Assembly: GCA_013365325.1 (NCBI GenBank)
Contig: JABVXV010000101.1
Location: forward strand, 1 to 64,000
Direction of reading: 5' to 3'
Length of the DNA stretch: 64,000 nucleotides
Source: Dipetalonema caudispina
Taxonomy: Eukaryota > Nematoda > Chromadorea > Rhabditida > Onchocercidae
The position numbers and the translations under genes are program-made. Within the stretch, counting starts at the first letter, position 1. Each line of letters starts with the position of its first letter. The notes under the pieces are model-generated. The model worked only from the letters and a program-made list of their open reading frames with translations. It searched no databases and had not been told where the DNA came from. Below are positions 50,573-63,914 of the stretch, piece after piece.

Positions 50573-51677
50573 CTCAGAAATTGTTTCACTTCATCAAAGT
50601 CCTATATGCTAATTTTCCATTCACCTCACATTTTCTTTATATTTTACATATTTGCATAAGGTGTGAATGTCTCTGCTCCCTTCTTCTCTCGTTACTCATT
50701 TCTAATCTTCCAGTCTCTTCCCTTTTTAATTTGTGTCAAATCTCAAAAATGAACCAATTAGAAATATGAGTTTATAGAACAGTTATTAAATTACTAAGCA
50801 TAGTTTGGTACTAACCATATTCATCTTCATGTAGACACAGACTGTTTGTCTCCATACATACTACTTATTGCCTTTCCCGTCTATTATTGCCGTAAAATTG
50901 TCTATCATAACACCAACAAATTTCACTTATCAACAGCAACATAATTATCATAAGAAATTTCTCTGACTATTCTGTTTACTCCATAAAATCACTCTCTCCG
51001 TTTAATATCACGTTAAGTTGCAAGTTTTCATGTTTTGCATTTTGTGCGGAAATGTAAAAATAAAGCAGATGGTTAATAGATGGAGTCAGTCTTTGACACA
51101 TAATTTGCATTTCAATGTTTATGTTTAGTCGTTAAAGTACGTGTATGAACAAGATTAGTCCCTTTATGTCGTGCTTAGAATTACCAGAATATGCATCACA
51201 ACTGCAAAGACCGTTTTTCCCTTCAGGCCATAACGGATTTCCTGGAAGGAATTAATGGTAGTATATGAAAAGTAATTTATCTTCCGCGCACATAGTCTTA
51301 TCATTCTTTATTTAAGTTAATCAGAAAGCATCTATATAATGTCTATTGCTATCATATCAGAAGTGAAGTTACAATTGCAAAGAAATCCAAGCAATGTTTT
51401 GGTTTCATTGGTTTTTTTTTTGAAAATTTCCCTCTTTCAGGTTTATGTTTTTCTCGCTCTATTATGTATGGAATTAGCTTTTCAAACATGACAGCAAAAC
51501 AAGCTTTCGGACCTGATGATATCCATCTATCACTTTCATCATGATATCACAACATCCGCTTCCAATGTTTATCTAACAAGATATCTTTGATAGCCTGAAA
51601 TCTTATAATGTGAATATGAATGGATAAATTAAATTCTAGAAAATACTGGAGTCGACTGCTTAAAGCTACTCATTCAA
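50573..51677. other. Intergenic spacer
   Basis: 1.1 kb of AT-rich sequence between the Cys-rich membrane gene and the BTB/zinc-finger gene stop. No feature recognised on either strand. Confidence 0.5.
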
Positions 51678-54600
51678 TTAATGCTGCAGCTCCGGGTGCA
51701 TCTTTTCGTAGTGTGCGGCGAGATTAACCGAATCCGTAGAAGCGTAGAGACAGTGGCTGCATGTAAATTTTCTGGAGAACATATCGGAAGTATGTTTGAA
51801 GAGTATGTGTTGTCGAAGTGACCTTTCTGTTTGTCCTCTGAAATATATTTCCACCTGCCCATGATTTGAAAAGATGCGATGCTCAGAATGATGGCAATAC
51901 TTCTTTCAATAACAGACAGGAGGACATACCGATATTTGCAGTGTTCGCATGGGAAGCTTGGCTCTTCCTGTACGGCATGCATTACCATATGATCCAACAT
52001 TTCCTGTTGTGAACTAGCCTGTTTCTCACACTGCGGGCATTGATAGTCTTGGCCAGTTTTGGTGCAATATTGTAGGTGACGGCTTATGTGCTTCTCCAAC
52101 ATTGCTGGGCTTTTGGATATATGTCTACATAATACACACTTGCGAGAACCTAAATCAAGCAAACTTTTGGAAATTTCATGCCAAAAAACAAATGCCGAGG
52201 AGATTTGAAGTGAAAAGGAAAATTGGGTCATTAAAAGCTTACCCAAATCAATATTTTCAGGCAGTGGTACGCGATGTCGATAAAATTTGTGGAAATGAAT
52301 GTAACGCGCTTCACGGGTACTAAATTTGCAACCTTCTTCATCACATCGTATTGGTGGATTACGGTGATAAATTGTAACATGGTAGGATACCGAGTTATAG
52401 CGACCGTATATTTTTTGGCATACGGTACACATGTAGCCAGATGGAACTCGCTCGATGTATTTCTTATTCCGACACCAACCTTGAATATTTGCAGCATCAT
52501 TCAGCAGTTAATGTACAGTTGAAAAAAAAACAAAAAACATCATTGTGGAATAAGATAGCACGATACTGATCAGTTTGGAGAAAAAGTCATTTCTATTATC
52601 GAAATTAGTATCAGTGAATTCAAAATACCTTCACGATCATTGTTGGGTACTATCATCTCATTTTTGTGTTCTCCAATATCATGACTTGGAGTACGTCTCA
52701 TCGATTTACGCCACAACTTCATCTCTTTAGTGGTACAAGTTGCTGTTGTTTCATCAATAAAACTTTGTAACCATGGCAATGAATCAAGCTGAAAATATCT
52801 TCAAAAATAAATGAACCGTTACAAATTTTATCACCTTGCAATGGTCGAAGACAATCTTCAGCAATCTCATAAGCTTGCTGCATGACAGCTGAAGTTCCCT
52901 ATGAATACTGCGAGTAATTACGGTAATTATACGTTATCATGAAAGACAGTGTTATGTTGTAAGAAAGGAGAAAAGAGTATAAACTAAAATGCAGAAACAG
53001 TAATTACAGAAGCAGTGAACTGAACCTGTAACTTACTGCATGTTGATTTATTCTATTATCTTCTGCGGAAACATAGAACATGTCGCTGTTCGGAAACAGT
53101 ATATTGCCATATACCTGAAAGGGTTAATTTAAGAATCCGAAATATCAGTAAGATGAGCTCATAAGTAATGATAAAATAGATCAAGCTCAAATTGACAGAA
53201 GAGATGGGATAGCTTGCATCCAATGGGAATAGAGTGATAATGATTTGCGCTGACAAGACAATAAGAAGATGACATGACAGAAAGCAGAAGAAAAAAAAAA
53301 TTTTTTTCGAAAAGACCTTCGTAATATCCATCAATAACGTTTCTACAGTGATATTTCGCGAATTAAGCATTTCTTATAGATAAAGGACAATTAAGCATTG
53401 GGATGGAATGATTAAAGATCGAAGTTTCCCTGAGAAGCCCACTTTTTAACTTTTATCCAATCTAGAAGTTTAATTAATTTTTCAAAAGGTTTACAACAAA
53501 TAAATTATTGCTGCTGATAAGAAATATTGTAAGTTTCATACCGACCGCATACTTTGCATAAGATGATGTATCCACTCCTTCACCGTTGGAGATAAAGTGA
53601 CCGTCGATGTACATAAATCTTAATTTCAGGACTTACAAAGAATAATTTTATCATTTTCAACTTTCAACAGATTTCAGTAATATACTATATTTACAGTTAC
53701 TACTGCTATTCTTCGTTCTGCTCTATTTCAGTCCTCAAATATTTCGCTTAATTCTTCATCTCTTGGTTGCTCTAATTGACTAACTAGACAACAAAATCGA
53801 TGCCCGATATTTTTAATATTTTCATCATAAATTAAGCAAATGAAGTGAACCAAATCAAATTTCTTCATCTAATACCTGATGGATGTATTAGTGACAACGT
53901 GTCCTGCTCGGGCGACTGCATCAGATTAAGCACTTCATGGATTCCATATAGCATCGCTAATCGCTTGAGCTATAAAAAGTTTGACAGTAATTGAACTTAT
54001 GGATTTCATTTGACACATTAATGAAACTGGGAAATTCTTTTTATTTATTAAAATATTAACTAATCATCAAAAATTATTTTCAATTTCAATGAAACTGCAA
54101 ACATATAGCCTCAAAACTATTAGGAAAAAAGTGTAGCTATCCAGTAAAAGAAGAAGTTATAGAAAAGTGCGGTGTTGTTCAGAGATTTATGTAATTCATC
54201 CAGCATGTGGCCATAATTTAGTTTCTTTTAATGATTTCCATTTAAAAATCCTTTAGAATTATTACGTGATAGGTATTATTGTGATTTTAAACAATTTTGG
54301 TTAAGAAATTCTTAAAAATGCTGAAGGATAAATGGAAGTGATTTGGAAGATTTACAATATGTGGTTCACAATTGGTTGTTTCGAGTGATCCAGTATACAT
54401 GAAACTGATCAGGGCTTCTAGACAATTGACTTCGTCATTGGATTTCAAATTTAAATTGACCACTTGCAAACCAGCCTATAAATCAGAACGCTATGTATTT
54501 CATCTTTTTTATCTGAATATTTCGAAGTATATTTATTAAATTCTAGTTTCAAACGTAGTTCATAATGAAGGAAACCTTGCATAACAATGAGCGTGAAGTG

Positions 54601-54947
54601 ATATTTCTTTAAAATGATGAATATTCCCTTGCTTGGAAAGATATGAATTCTTCTAATCGCTGTTTCCCAAATTTGCTTTCAATCTAATTCCATTTAAATT
54701 TCGATAAATAGTAAAGCAGAGGGAGCAAAATACTCTCAACCTTTTTCATCACATCACATGGTAATTCCTTCAAAATGTTACTGGAACAGTGTATTATTAT
54801 CTGATGCACAAGGATATGCTTAGTATAACCATTCACAGTATCGACACGAATACTGCAATCCAAGAGTTCACCCTTCTGTCGACATTGATGTAATTTGCGA
54901 ACTAAAGCATTGCAGTGATCAGGAGCCTTTAATATTGGTGGTAGCAT
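51678..54947 (-). CDS. BTB/C2H2 zinc-finger protein
   Basis: Exons: 54947-54741, 54475-54356, 53969-53876, 53618-53542, 53114-53037, 52898-52835, 52742-52629, 52479-52243, 52149-51930 and 51837-51678 (1371 nt, 456 residues). A BTB/POZ dimerisation domain (residues 1-110) shows LLDCSIRVDTVNGYTKHILV and EALISFMYTGSLE. Six C2H2 fingers occupy the C-terminal half: YMCTVCQKIYGRYNSVSYH, IRCDEEGCKFSTREARYIH, RKCVLCRHISKSPAMLEKH, YQCPQCEKQASSQQEMLDH, FPCEHCKYRGQTERSLRQH and FTCSHCLYASTDSVNLAAH. This is the architecture of nuclear BTB-ZF repressors. An acceptor (TCATTTCAG) lies one base before the ATG. The start of exon 7 is uncertain: a stronger acceptor (TATTTTCAG) at 52788 would add LDSLPWLQSFIDETT but breaks phase with exon 6, so an extra exon or another exon 6 donor may exist. 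Confidence 0.86.
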
Positions 54948-57087
54948 CCTGAAATGACCCCTTTGTATTTGCTGCTCAAGAGAATAATAGAAAAGGAACT
55001 TCCTGCTGTCACTCTAAAACGTCCAGTCAATGAATTCAGCATTACCATCTCCTGTTTGAAACGGACTGCAAAAACTAATCCAGCTTTCGATTTTCGGGAA
55101 ATATAAAAACTCCCTCTATCTGGAAATTATCAAATTTTCGCAAATTACTTGACAGTGAATAGAATACAAAGGAATAGAAAGATTACGATTCGAGATAATT
55201 GACAAGTATGAGTCGTTACTTATATATAAACAAAAATATTTCAAACTCCGTTATTAGCCAATCATAAAGTGCTCCTTTTACGATGTCGCTGGAAAAGAAG
55301 GGAGAGAATAAAAACGATTAACTCATCTAAATGTAGATAAAATAGCAAAGATTTTACGACTTCCCTAAAATGGAACACTGTAACTCCTACAGCCATGATC
55401 CAGTTGGTACGGACAAGAAGCAGTGCTGACAAATATTTGAATAACAGATTGATGTCCCGTCGTCATTTCATCTCCCGATGACAGATGACATTGCAGAAAA
55501 GCAATACTGTCTGAACTTTAATCCCTTCCTCAATTCTAAACTTTCTCTAACCTTGCAGCTTATCAAAACAACGGTATTTCCTGCTTTTTAACCATCGAAA
55601 ATTTGAAACAAAAAGTTTACTTCATTTTTAAACTGCACGAATAAAATTGAGCTGTATTTTGATTACAGCAATATTATTTTTACTTTAGTAATAGCTCGAT
55701 GAAATATGCAGGTTTTCCACTATCATTTTTTGTCGCTTTATCAAGCCTGACTCAATGGCATCTTACAAGGAGGTAAATGACAATTTTTCAAATTCTTTCA
55801 AAATGATAAATCAAACTAGGATGAGTATAGTTCTGGCCCATTGAGCGAGTAATGACAGCATCATCCAATTCTTGGCTAATTGCTTTTCACTTTACGCCTC
55901 ACTCGTCATTACTACACTGAACAGCTCGTGTATCACAAAAGAATGGGAAAATGCGCCTTTCTATGCACCAACAAGAAGCCCGTAGCATTATCACCGAAAA
56001 ATGCACTGTTGCACTTTTATGCTTTTTCTATCATTGATCAGTTTCTCTGATAATATTATGTTGTTATATCACTATCCGTTATATAATCACAAAAATTAAA
56101 AATGTAAAGCAGAAGTCTGACGTTTCCCTATCATGAACAAAATCGTCGTGAAGATGAGCTTGTTTGATTCTTTCAATTGAAATTTCACAACAAATGAATG
56201 GGTTAGAACATGTTGCTAACGCGTGTTGAGATAAGTGAAATTGTCGTTAAAACAAGATAAATTATTATCTGATCGCTGAAAAATGAATCAAGGTCATAGT
56301 AAATTCACCTATGTAAAAATACTTGTGACGTGACCAGAGATTTCTGATTGACGAGCTTTGTTTTGCAAGGTTTGGCTTTTAACAAACACAAGTCATGTTA
56401 TCAGTAGTAACGACGTATGCATTTTGTATGTCCTTTAAGTGCGAATGTCTCTAGAAGAAGCGATGATATTTCGCTGATAATGGTAATATTGAATACTTCT
56501 GCACTTCGAATGATACGAATAGATTAGGGTCCTCTACTGATAAGCAATATTTCGAATTCTTTCTTTCAAAATATGTGTTTTTCCAAGCTCAACACAGAAA
56601 AAAGTGACAATTTTCATTTTGAATATCGACATCACGAAATTTCTTATCAGCAATGGAACAATTTCTTTCCGTCTTCTTTTCGTTCAATTTTTGATCGTTC
56701 GATTGACTAAAACTTGTGGAAATAGCAAATATTGCAGTAAAGGGAAGCTACAGATAATTCGATATGAATATTCGTTTAGTAGAAATATGCTGTACATAAA
56801 GGTTTCATTCAACCTCACTACATGAAAATTAACCACTTCGAATTCATAATCAAGAATTCGAGACCGTTTCTACAACTACATAATCGAACAATAAATTAGA
56901 ATATCTTCGGAATATTTCATTCATAGATCGATTGTATGTAAACATTTCAAATACCATACAAATAACAAGTCGAAATGGTGCTAAAATCGATAAATGACAT
57001 GAAGTCGAATTAGTGGCTCTTCACATACTGTAGTGATGGACTTGGGCTATTTTGTTAGTTTAGTGACCAGCTTAACAAAACATATGA
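54948..57087. other. Intergenic spacer upstream of the BTB gene
   Basis: Mostly AT-rich. A GC-richer patch at about 55375-55520 is open on the minus strand for about 49 codons (containing SGDEMTTGHQSVIQIFVSTA, ending SYSVPF and a stop) and also partly open on the plus strand. It could be a 3' terminal exon of an unmodelled minus-strand gene or a promoter element. Nothing else is supported. Confidence 0.35.
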
Positions 57088-59531
57088 AGTTATCCTGAGC
57101 AGCTTTTATTCTTTGTTCAAAATAATCTCACCAACTTAAATAATAATGTCGTTAGCTTACATGCTTCTAACAACAGTTCTCGCCGTGTTTGTGATAGATT
57201 GAGGCCAGCCAAATACCGTCACGATTACCATACGAATAGCAAGCAACCTTTGACCATTTATCCCGTAATCTTATTCTTCTTGAAAATATCACAATTGACC
57301 TCGTATTTATCCCCTATAACTTTTCGAGCAAATTTCATAAAAGATCTTAAAGAACTGCTAGAAAGAGATAGAGATGAATGTGTAAAGAAGGATAAGAAGA
57401 CAAGAGAAAAGGAAAGAATGGACAAGTAATGAAAACAATATCTTTCCTGACTGAGAAAAGTTTCTGTTAAGATGTAAGCACACTAATTGAAGCTTTTTAT
57501 AATAAGCTATGGAAATGAAATAATAAAAGCTATGATAAAAGCTGTAGTCCGAACGTCCTCACTTCTGGCGACGAAAAGAAATGCGCGCCTTGGAAAAGTT
57601 AGTTTGATGTTGTTAGTTTTAATTAGGTCAATTCAGCATATCTAACAGGGAAAGTTGCTTGCAAGTTTGGGAAAGTAATAGTAATGTAAGCCAACAAACT
57701 TTGATAATTCATCCAAATTAGCGGTGGAGGCGAAGTTGGGTACAGGAAAGAGAGTAAACTATCTTGTTCAAGTAGAGTTAAGAGGAATTGTGTCAGAAAC
57801 CTATTCGTACGCCAAGTATAGATTTGTATGAAATGAGCAACACCATCGTTTCATCTTAACTCAACAAACTCTTTATTACAGTTATTTATTGAGGAGTTAG
57901 TAGAATAAGTTGAAGTTCATCGATTAGTTGTTGTCACGATTAAATCGTTAAAGGTTAAAGGAATTGTTAAAATTCGGTTAACAATATCTTAAGAAATATA
58001 CAATACTCAACAAATATTATCCACTTATTGAATAATTACGCCTTTTGAGATACGTAGATATCTCAGGTTCAACTACTCTTTTTCTACGGAACTTGAAAAC
58101 TCTAATACTTCCACCAATTTTTTTTACATAGATTCCTCATTTTATACATCGAAATTTTTTCAACTAGTGAACTAAGAATTTTTGAAAAGCAGTTGGAAAA
58201 TTCTTTAAATTTTCCAATTTTTGTAACTTCCAAAGTAATCGTACGTTTCCTATCAGGTTGATATTCTTGGTTAATTTTTATCTGAATCATTAAAGCGTCA
58301 TAATGGCAACGGATTCATGAAGGATGATGACTGAAAAACATTTTGTTCTATCGGCGGATTCAGAAGCTCAGCTTTATAGTTATGTTTTGCTCTAAGAAGC
58401 TGGGGAATTGTGAATTGGGATTCTTAAAAATTCTTGCATTCCATCGATGGACAAGCATGCCACCATGATGCTTATGACCTTCAACTGTAGTCAAATGCTT
58501 TGAAAAAAAACTTAACATATCAGCTAGACTTGCGCACTCATTCATTAATCCAGTCATTGGTTGATAGCCGAATATCTAATCTTATCTATAATAATTGGCT
58601 ACTTTTCCATATTTCTCAAGTTTCCACATTCAGGTGTATAGGCATATTCAAGATTGCCCGGAAGTTATCACAGCATTTTCTGAAACAATGATGAATCTCC
58701 AGCTCCGCCTAGAAAAAATGAGGTACTTGAAATTTTATTGAAAACCAATGTTTCATCAATTTCCACCCCTACAGAAAAGTTTGATAAGTTCGATAATGTC
58801 GATCTTCCAACTTTGCCATTGTTTTACCCAGGTAGATTTGAATCTTCTTTCATTTCATACGACGAATGAATGTTTTTCCTCCAGACAACAAAAAGATTCA
58901 GATTAAACAACTATGTTTTCCGTAGTGAGGTAGTTGCAACTGCTCTGCAACTGTGTTTCATGGAGTTTAGATGATAGTTGAAATGGTTGCTTGCTCATTA
59001 CTGATAGTTCATTATATCAATATCGATGATAAAGTAATCTAAGAGGTGAAACCGCAACGAAGCGATTTTATACTGCATAGGTTGCAAAATTTCTACCACT
59101 GACCACTTTCAGTTTGATTTGAAACTTTCTATTAATTGGTGACAAAGGTTGGCAGTTACTCAGGGTAAACGATTTCATATCGTGAGTTTTGGTAGTACGT
59201 GATATACCAATTATTATCTGTTTACAGCTTCTGTACTTCTACAACAATCTTCAGTTTTTCCAAAAATAATTTTCTCCCATAGATAGAGCAACAACAGATA
59301 GTTCGGAATCCAAAAATTTTTCTAGTTAAACGACAAAATACAATATGTGTTCCAGAATGGGCCAATAGAGCAGGACTTCACTGCTCGATGCCTTATTTAT
59401 TTGTATCAATGACTGATCCACTTCTGCATTCCACTTTACTAATAAATGTCATGCATTTAGCAAGATCTTTTTATAAGCTTTCGAAGTATCATAACCTGAT
59501 TAATCAAGATTTTATTCTGTTCCATAATTAA
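57088..59531 (+). CDS. Possible unmodelled multi-exon gene (incomplete)
   Basis: Three plus-strand segments look like exons but I cannot join them into one model. (1) 57088-57425, a 112-codon open segment without an ATG at its start; it contains SSRRVCDRLRPAKYRHDYH and IKDLKELLERDRDECVKKDK and ends at a possible donor (AA|GTAATG). (2) 58701-58831, with acceptor CTCCAG and donor CCCAG|GTAGA, encoding PPRKNEVLEILLKTN and VDLPTLPLFYP; it joins in phase to 58885-58924 (DNKKIQIKQLCFP). (3) 59283-59531, after TTTCTCCCATAG, containing NPKIFLVKRQNTICVPEWAN and a terminal stop. No family is recognised. These may belong to one poorly conserved gene, to two genes, or to a decaying gene. Confidence 0.3.
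58102..58557 (-). other. Two exon-like open segments on the opposite strand
   Basis: 58557-58360 encodes a 65-codon frame with NECASLADMLSFFSKHLTTV and GHKHHGGMLVHRWNARIFKN; 58290-58102 encodes a basic 62-codon frame (INQEYQPDRKRTITLEVTK). Both begin at ATG. No splice pair joins them in frame with certainty and no family is recognised. They overlap the interval where plus-strand exon-like segments also occur. Confidence 0.25.
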
Positions 59532-60398
59532 CCACTCTTCTTCTTCACGCTACCATTAGCTTCTAATCATTTTGTGACACTTGTTGAGCACTGTTTGTTG
59601 TTCTTCAAATTTGTTACACTTTTTTGTTTAATTCCTCTATGTGAAAATCGGTGAAATAGAACGATCAAATGTGATACTTTTGCACCAAAAAGATTCTACA
59701 AATGCCAGCCCTCGAAGATGGGGATCGATTCATGAAGCAGTGATACCTACTGCTTTGTCTAATGATACATATTGATAAGATGATGTAGTTATCACCGTTT
59801 TAAAATATCAAAATTAATTGTAAATCATTCGAAAAAATGCTTGAAAGCAGAATTTCCGTGTAAGGACTCGAAGTTCTCATAAAAAAAATCCTTTTTCAGT
59901 CACTTCTGAATATTATGAATCAAAGAAGTATTGCTGAATGATACTTTCCAGACTTTGAGAAGCTAAACTGCATTTGGTAGAGTAATTATTTATTATTCTG
60001 CATAATTTATTGTGTGGAATGCATCATCAGATCCGACTCCAAATAATAATAAACATTACTTAATAATAATAATAAACTTACTGCTACAGCAACATCGTTT
60101 GCAACGAATGGTTTCGATGAATACAAAAAAATGAACCTTTTTCGAATAAAATGCCAACAAAGAAGCGATAAACACCTCAGAGAGCTTAGATCTTAGGTTT
60201 CTTATGTTACGCTTTGCATGCGTTTCTGTTTCTATGCTTTATGAAAAATGTGCCATTCAATTAGATTTCTGAAATAACTATTCAGCGTAAATGAAAGTTG
60301 TTGTTAGAATCTGACATATTTTCAGAAATTGTTTGGTTTATGAGATATAAGAAATTCTTTGATACCACCGATATCACTTTTCCTCACTGAAAGACTTG
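59532..60398. other. Intergenic spacer
   Basis: AT-rich sequence including a short AATAAT repeat near 60043-60075, downstream of the CLC gene stop. No feature recognised. Confidence 0.5.
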
Positions 60399-63300
60399 TC
60401 AGGCGGTGTACGGAGTGTTTTTCTTCTCCTTAACATGGTTTTTGCATTTCGCATCCAACTCGACAAAGCTTGTTGACAAACTTTGTTCTGGAAAGCATTC
60501 CGTGATAGCAGAGATAGCAGTAACCGGGCCATCTGCTTCACATCTTGGTTCACTCCTTATAAACAAATCGGAACTGAATGATAAAGCAGCACTTTGCTGT
60601 GATGCTGAAGTTCCATCCGTTTGATTTGATTCATTACTATAAGGTGTTTTTGGATGCTTATCGAAGGTTAAATTTTTGTTGGATGACATTATAAACTGGT
60701 CACTTGCTCGACTACCTGAAAATTGTTGCTGACCGGCATCAAAAAATGTGAAACTAAAACTATACAATGAAACAGACTGAGAAACTGCTAGAAAAATGTT
60801 TACCTGAATCCAAGCTTTCTTGAGAAGAAATTTTTGATAGTGCAGATTCAGAAATCGAATCTCGAAATCTTCTGAATTTCTCGATCATACGACCGAAGTT
60901 CTGCTTTGCTGATTGATCATCTATACTTGATAGTTTCTCCAGAATTATATCGCAACTTTTTCTCTCATATCTTGGTGCCCGAAAATTTCGACAAGGTTTT
61001 CCCGGAAAATTTGGATAGCTCTTTCGACGATCTTCATTCGATATTTCTCCACCAACTGTAATAAATCAGTTTAGTTACAGCTTATTGTATCGTTTATTTG
61101 GAAAGTATTGCAGCGAACTCTTGGAAATGGATGGAAAACAAACTTGAAGCTCGCAATGCTGCGAATTTTGCTTCCAGAATTTCACTGCTCGCGGTTTTGT
61201 CAAATTCTACTCTTGGCTGGAAATGGATACGATAACGATTTAATCCACTAGTAAAAAGAAATTCACGATTTTTTGTTTCTTTTAGTGTTTTAGAATCAAT
61301 TAGCAATTGACAGAAAAAGTTCCGAAGATCAAGAAAGTTGTTAAGAAATTCTCTACTACAGTAACATTGATTTCTGCTTCCGACTTTGTAGAACAAGAGG
61401 AAAATTAGCAGTCAGACGGAAACACTAACTAAAATGATATCCTCGTTGTCGGTATCACTTTCACTGCTTTCCAAGTCAAATGTCACCTCGCTGGTACCTT
61501 TTTTATCATACTCATCCTCATCTGGTCGTTTTGTGACCGCGGTCAGAGTTCCTGCTTGTATTCGTTCAATTGCTGATGCTATCTGAAAATTTATATTTTT
61601 ACCTGCGGATATTTTGGTACTGAAAAACATGACTCGATATTCTCGTTTCCAAACAATTAAACTAATCCTAAAAAGAAATCTGAAATTATTGTACTGACCT
61701 CTTTCGCAGCCACTACACCCACAAGAACACCACATTTGGTGACATAAGCTCGTCGTATACCAAGCAGTGAAAAGATTGAATGCACTTTATACAAGGAAGT
61801 GTCCTCGACTAATTGGAAAGGTGCAGGATCGATGGTTGTATAAGAATAATCAATTTCCTTACTGAGCTGTTGCTTTTCCCAGACTTGACGCTATAAGAAA
61901 TTGCGGTTATGTTTGTCTCAGTTCATTTTTAAGAAGTCCTTTAAGAATATTCCAAAACTGATTTGTTCTTTCTTTAGTGTAAAACAAATTTGTTGCTGAA
62001 CTTTTTTTCTTCATGCAAAGCGATTTCGGAAAGAGGTAAAAATAATTACTTCTTCTTTATTTAAATCCTCCGATTCCTCTTTTTTCCGAGTGCGAAATGT
62101 TTGCGTAATTTTTTCAAACATACCTAAAAAGCATCAAATTCTTATAAAGTTCGCAGACAATCCAAACAAATAGAAACGACTAGATGTGAACGAATAGGTA
62201 GGGAAGAAAGGAATAGATAGACTTCAAAGACCTACTGCCAAGAGTTTCACGAAAATCATGTCCCGAATGTAACTGTTCTATTTGATGTTGCTCCTGTCTC
62301 TCTTTAGATTCGCGCATATTGTATTCGCTGATTGATGTCTTCAACTTCGGCTCTCGATTTATACCTAATTCTAGTGATCCGGTTCGCGATCGTTGTAGAT
62401 CCTCCGCGTTTGGATGTTTCTTGACTTCCGTAAACGAAGTTTTCGGAAAAACCGGCGCAATGGAGAAGCTGCAGAAAGATTTTGATTAAAGAATCTTGTT
62501 TTCTCTTAATACCAAAATATTCCTAGCAAGTAACAACGAATAGGAAATATCAATTATTCACAAAATATGTTATCAAGAAAAGCTTTAGTGTAAGGCAGTT
62601 AAGTTAAGTTCTACTATGCATGGTAGTTATGAACATAAGGTATTTCATTCTATTTGGTCGCAGGCTTCTCCACTTTCAGTTAAAGCGTTAGTATGTAAAG
62701 TTGGAAAGTAGCATGCGTGTGCCGAGTAAAACTTAGTGGATAACTCGATTATTCATGATTTCTCAGATCAGATCAACCGTCCCAATTACATCGTCCACCT
62801 TGCCGTATATCTATCTGAAAGATCTTAGGATTATTCTTAGAAGATGAGCTATGAAGTGTATTGTAAAGGTTAATGAATGTTTTACAAAATTTTACTACTT
62901 AAAGCAAAGAAAAAAATTTTATTGGAAGAAAGGAGATCCATACTGCTCCTAGATTCAAGGAATTCCTTACCTATTCATGTAATAAGTCATTGAATTGAGT
63001 GAAATGACATGTCGGAGAATCAGTGGTAATTCGAGAGAAGAAAACTTTCTTTCATCTGATCGGAGAAGATTTGTGCACTAACTGATTTATTGGATTGAAT
63101 TACATGTAATTACTGAATCTTTATTCTTCTATCTTGTATTAGAGCAAAAATATACGAAATGGAAGGGATTTCGAGTAAGAAGTTAGTAAGAAAGCTGGAA
63201 ATAAGAAAGAAGCGATCGAAAAAGATTAGAAGTAAATATAAAATCGTTAGCTATTACCCTGGCCATGCAACACTTTTTACAATGCAACTGCATATAAGAA

Positions 63301-63914
63301 ATTGAAAAGTAGTACTTAACAAGAGATCCATCTCCATCTTCCGTGGTTTCGTGAAATTCGCTCTGCAAGTGCATTCTTCGCAAATACTCGGCACGTCTCG
63401 CTTCATCCCCCACGATCTGATTCAACAAACAAAGCAGGTTTTCCCGACTTACTGATCCCAATAATATCATAGACGCTAAATTCCTTTCCATTTAACACTT
63501 TTTGTTTTACTAAACATTGGATTTCAATTTTCAAAGGAAAAGTAATAATAAGATGAAAACTCCACATGGATTATCGACCAACGGATATGCCATTAACTTG
63601 TGTGTGGTGGTAAGTAACTCTTGGAGTTCGTAATAAGTACTCTGTTTCGTTAAAAATTTCACGTTTTTTACCATGATTTGTTCTACACGTATTTCGTGAA
63701 CCCTGTAAAACCATTTCATATGCATAACTCAATGCATTCTCTCAACAAAGTCAATTTCTTGAAGGAAAAAAAAAAAATGCAAAAATCAGCAAGTATACCA
63801 TGACGTAGATTTCGGGATATCTGGAAAGTATGGCAAATGTTTGATTTTGATAATACTATCGAAGAATGAAGGTTGAAGTGATGAGCACACAATATTTGAT
63901 AGCAATACTGCTAT
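60399..63914 (-). CDS. CLC-type voltage-gated chloride channel, C-terminal half (5'-partial)
   Basis: Ten exons are in the window: 63914-63799, 63702-63566, 63475-63316, 62468-62236, 62123-62050, 61890-61699, 61582-61430, 61216-61144, 61055-60804 and 60715-60399 (1707 nt, 568 residues to the stop). The N-terminal membrane domain lies beyond the right edge. The first exon matches the CLC post-membrane linker ([20 protein letters not shown]). CBS1 is seen as [28 protein letters not shown] and [16 protein letters not shown]2 as [20 protein letters not shown] and [20 protein letters not shown]. The linker between them contains [13 protein letters not shown]. This pattern fits plasma-membrane ClC-1/2/K-like channels (C. 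elegans CLH group). A long Ser-rich, acidic C-terminal tail follows. All junctions keep phase. Confidence 0.94.

Noticed and set aside
58331..58398. Plus-strand ATG frame resembling a uDENN strand (FVLSADSEAQLYSY)
   Set aside because: Stops soon after, and the opposite strand is open over the same bases; the resemblance is too short to support a DENN gene.
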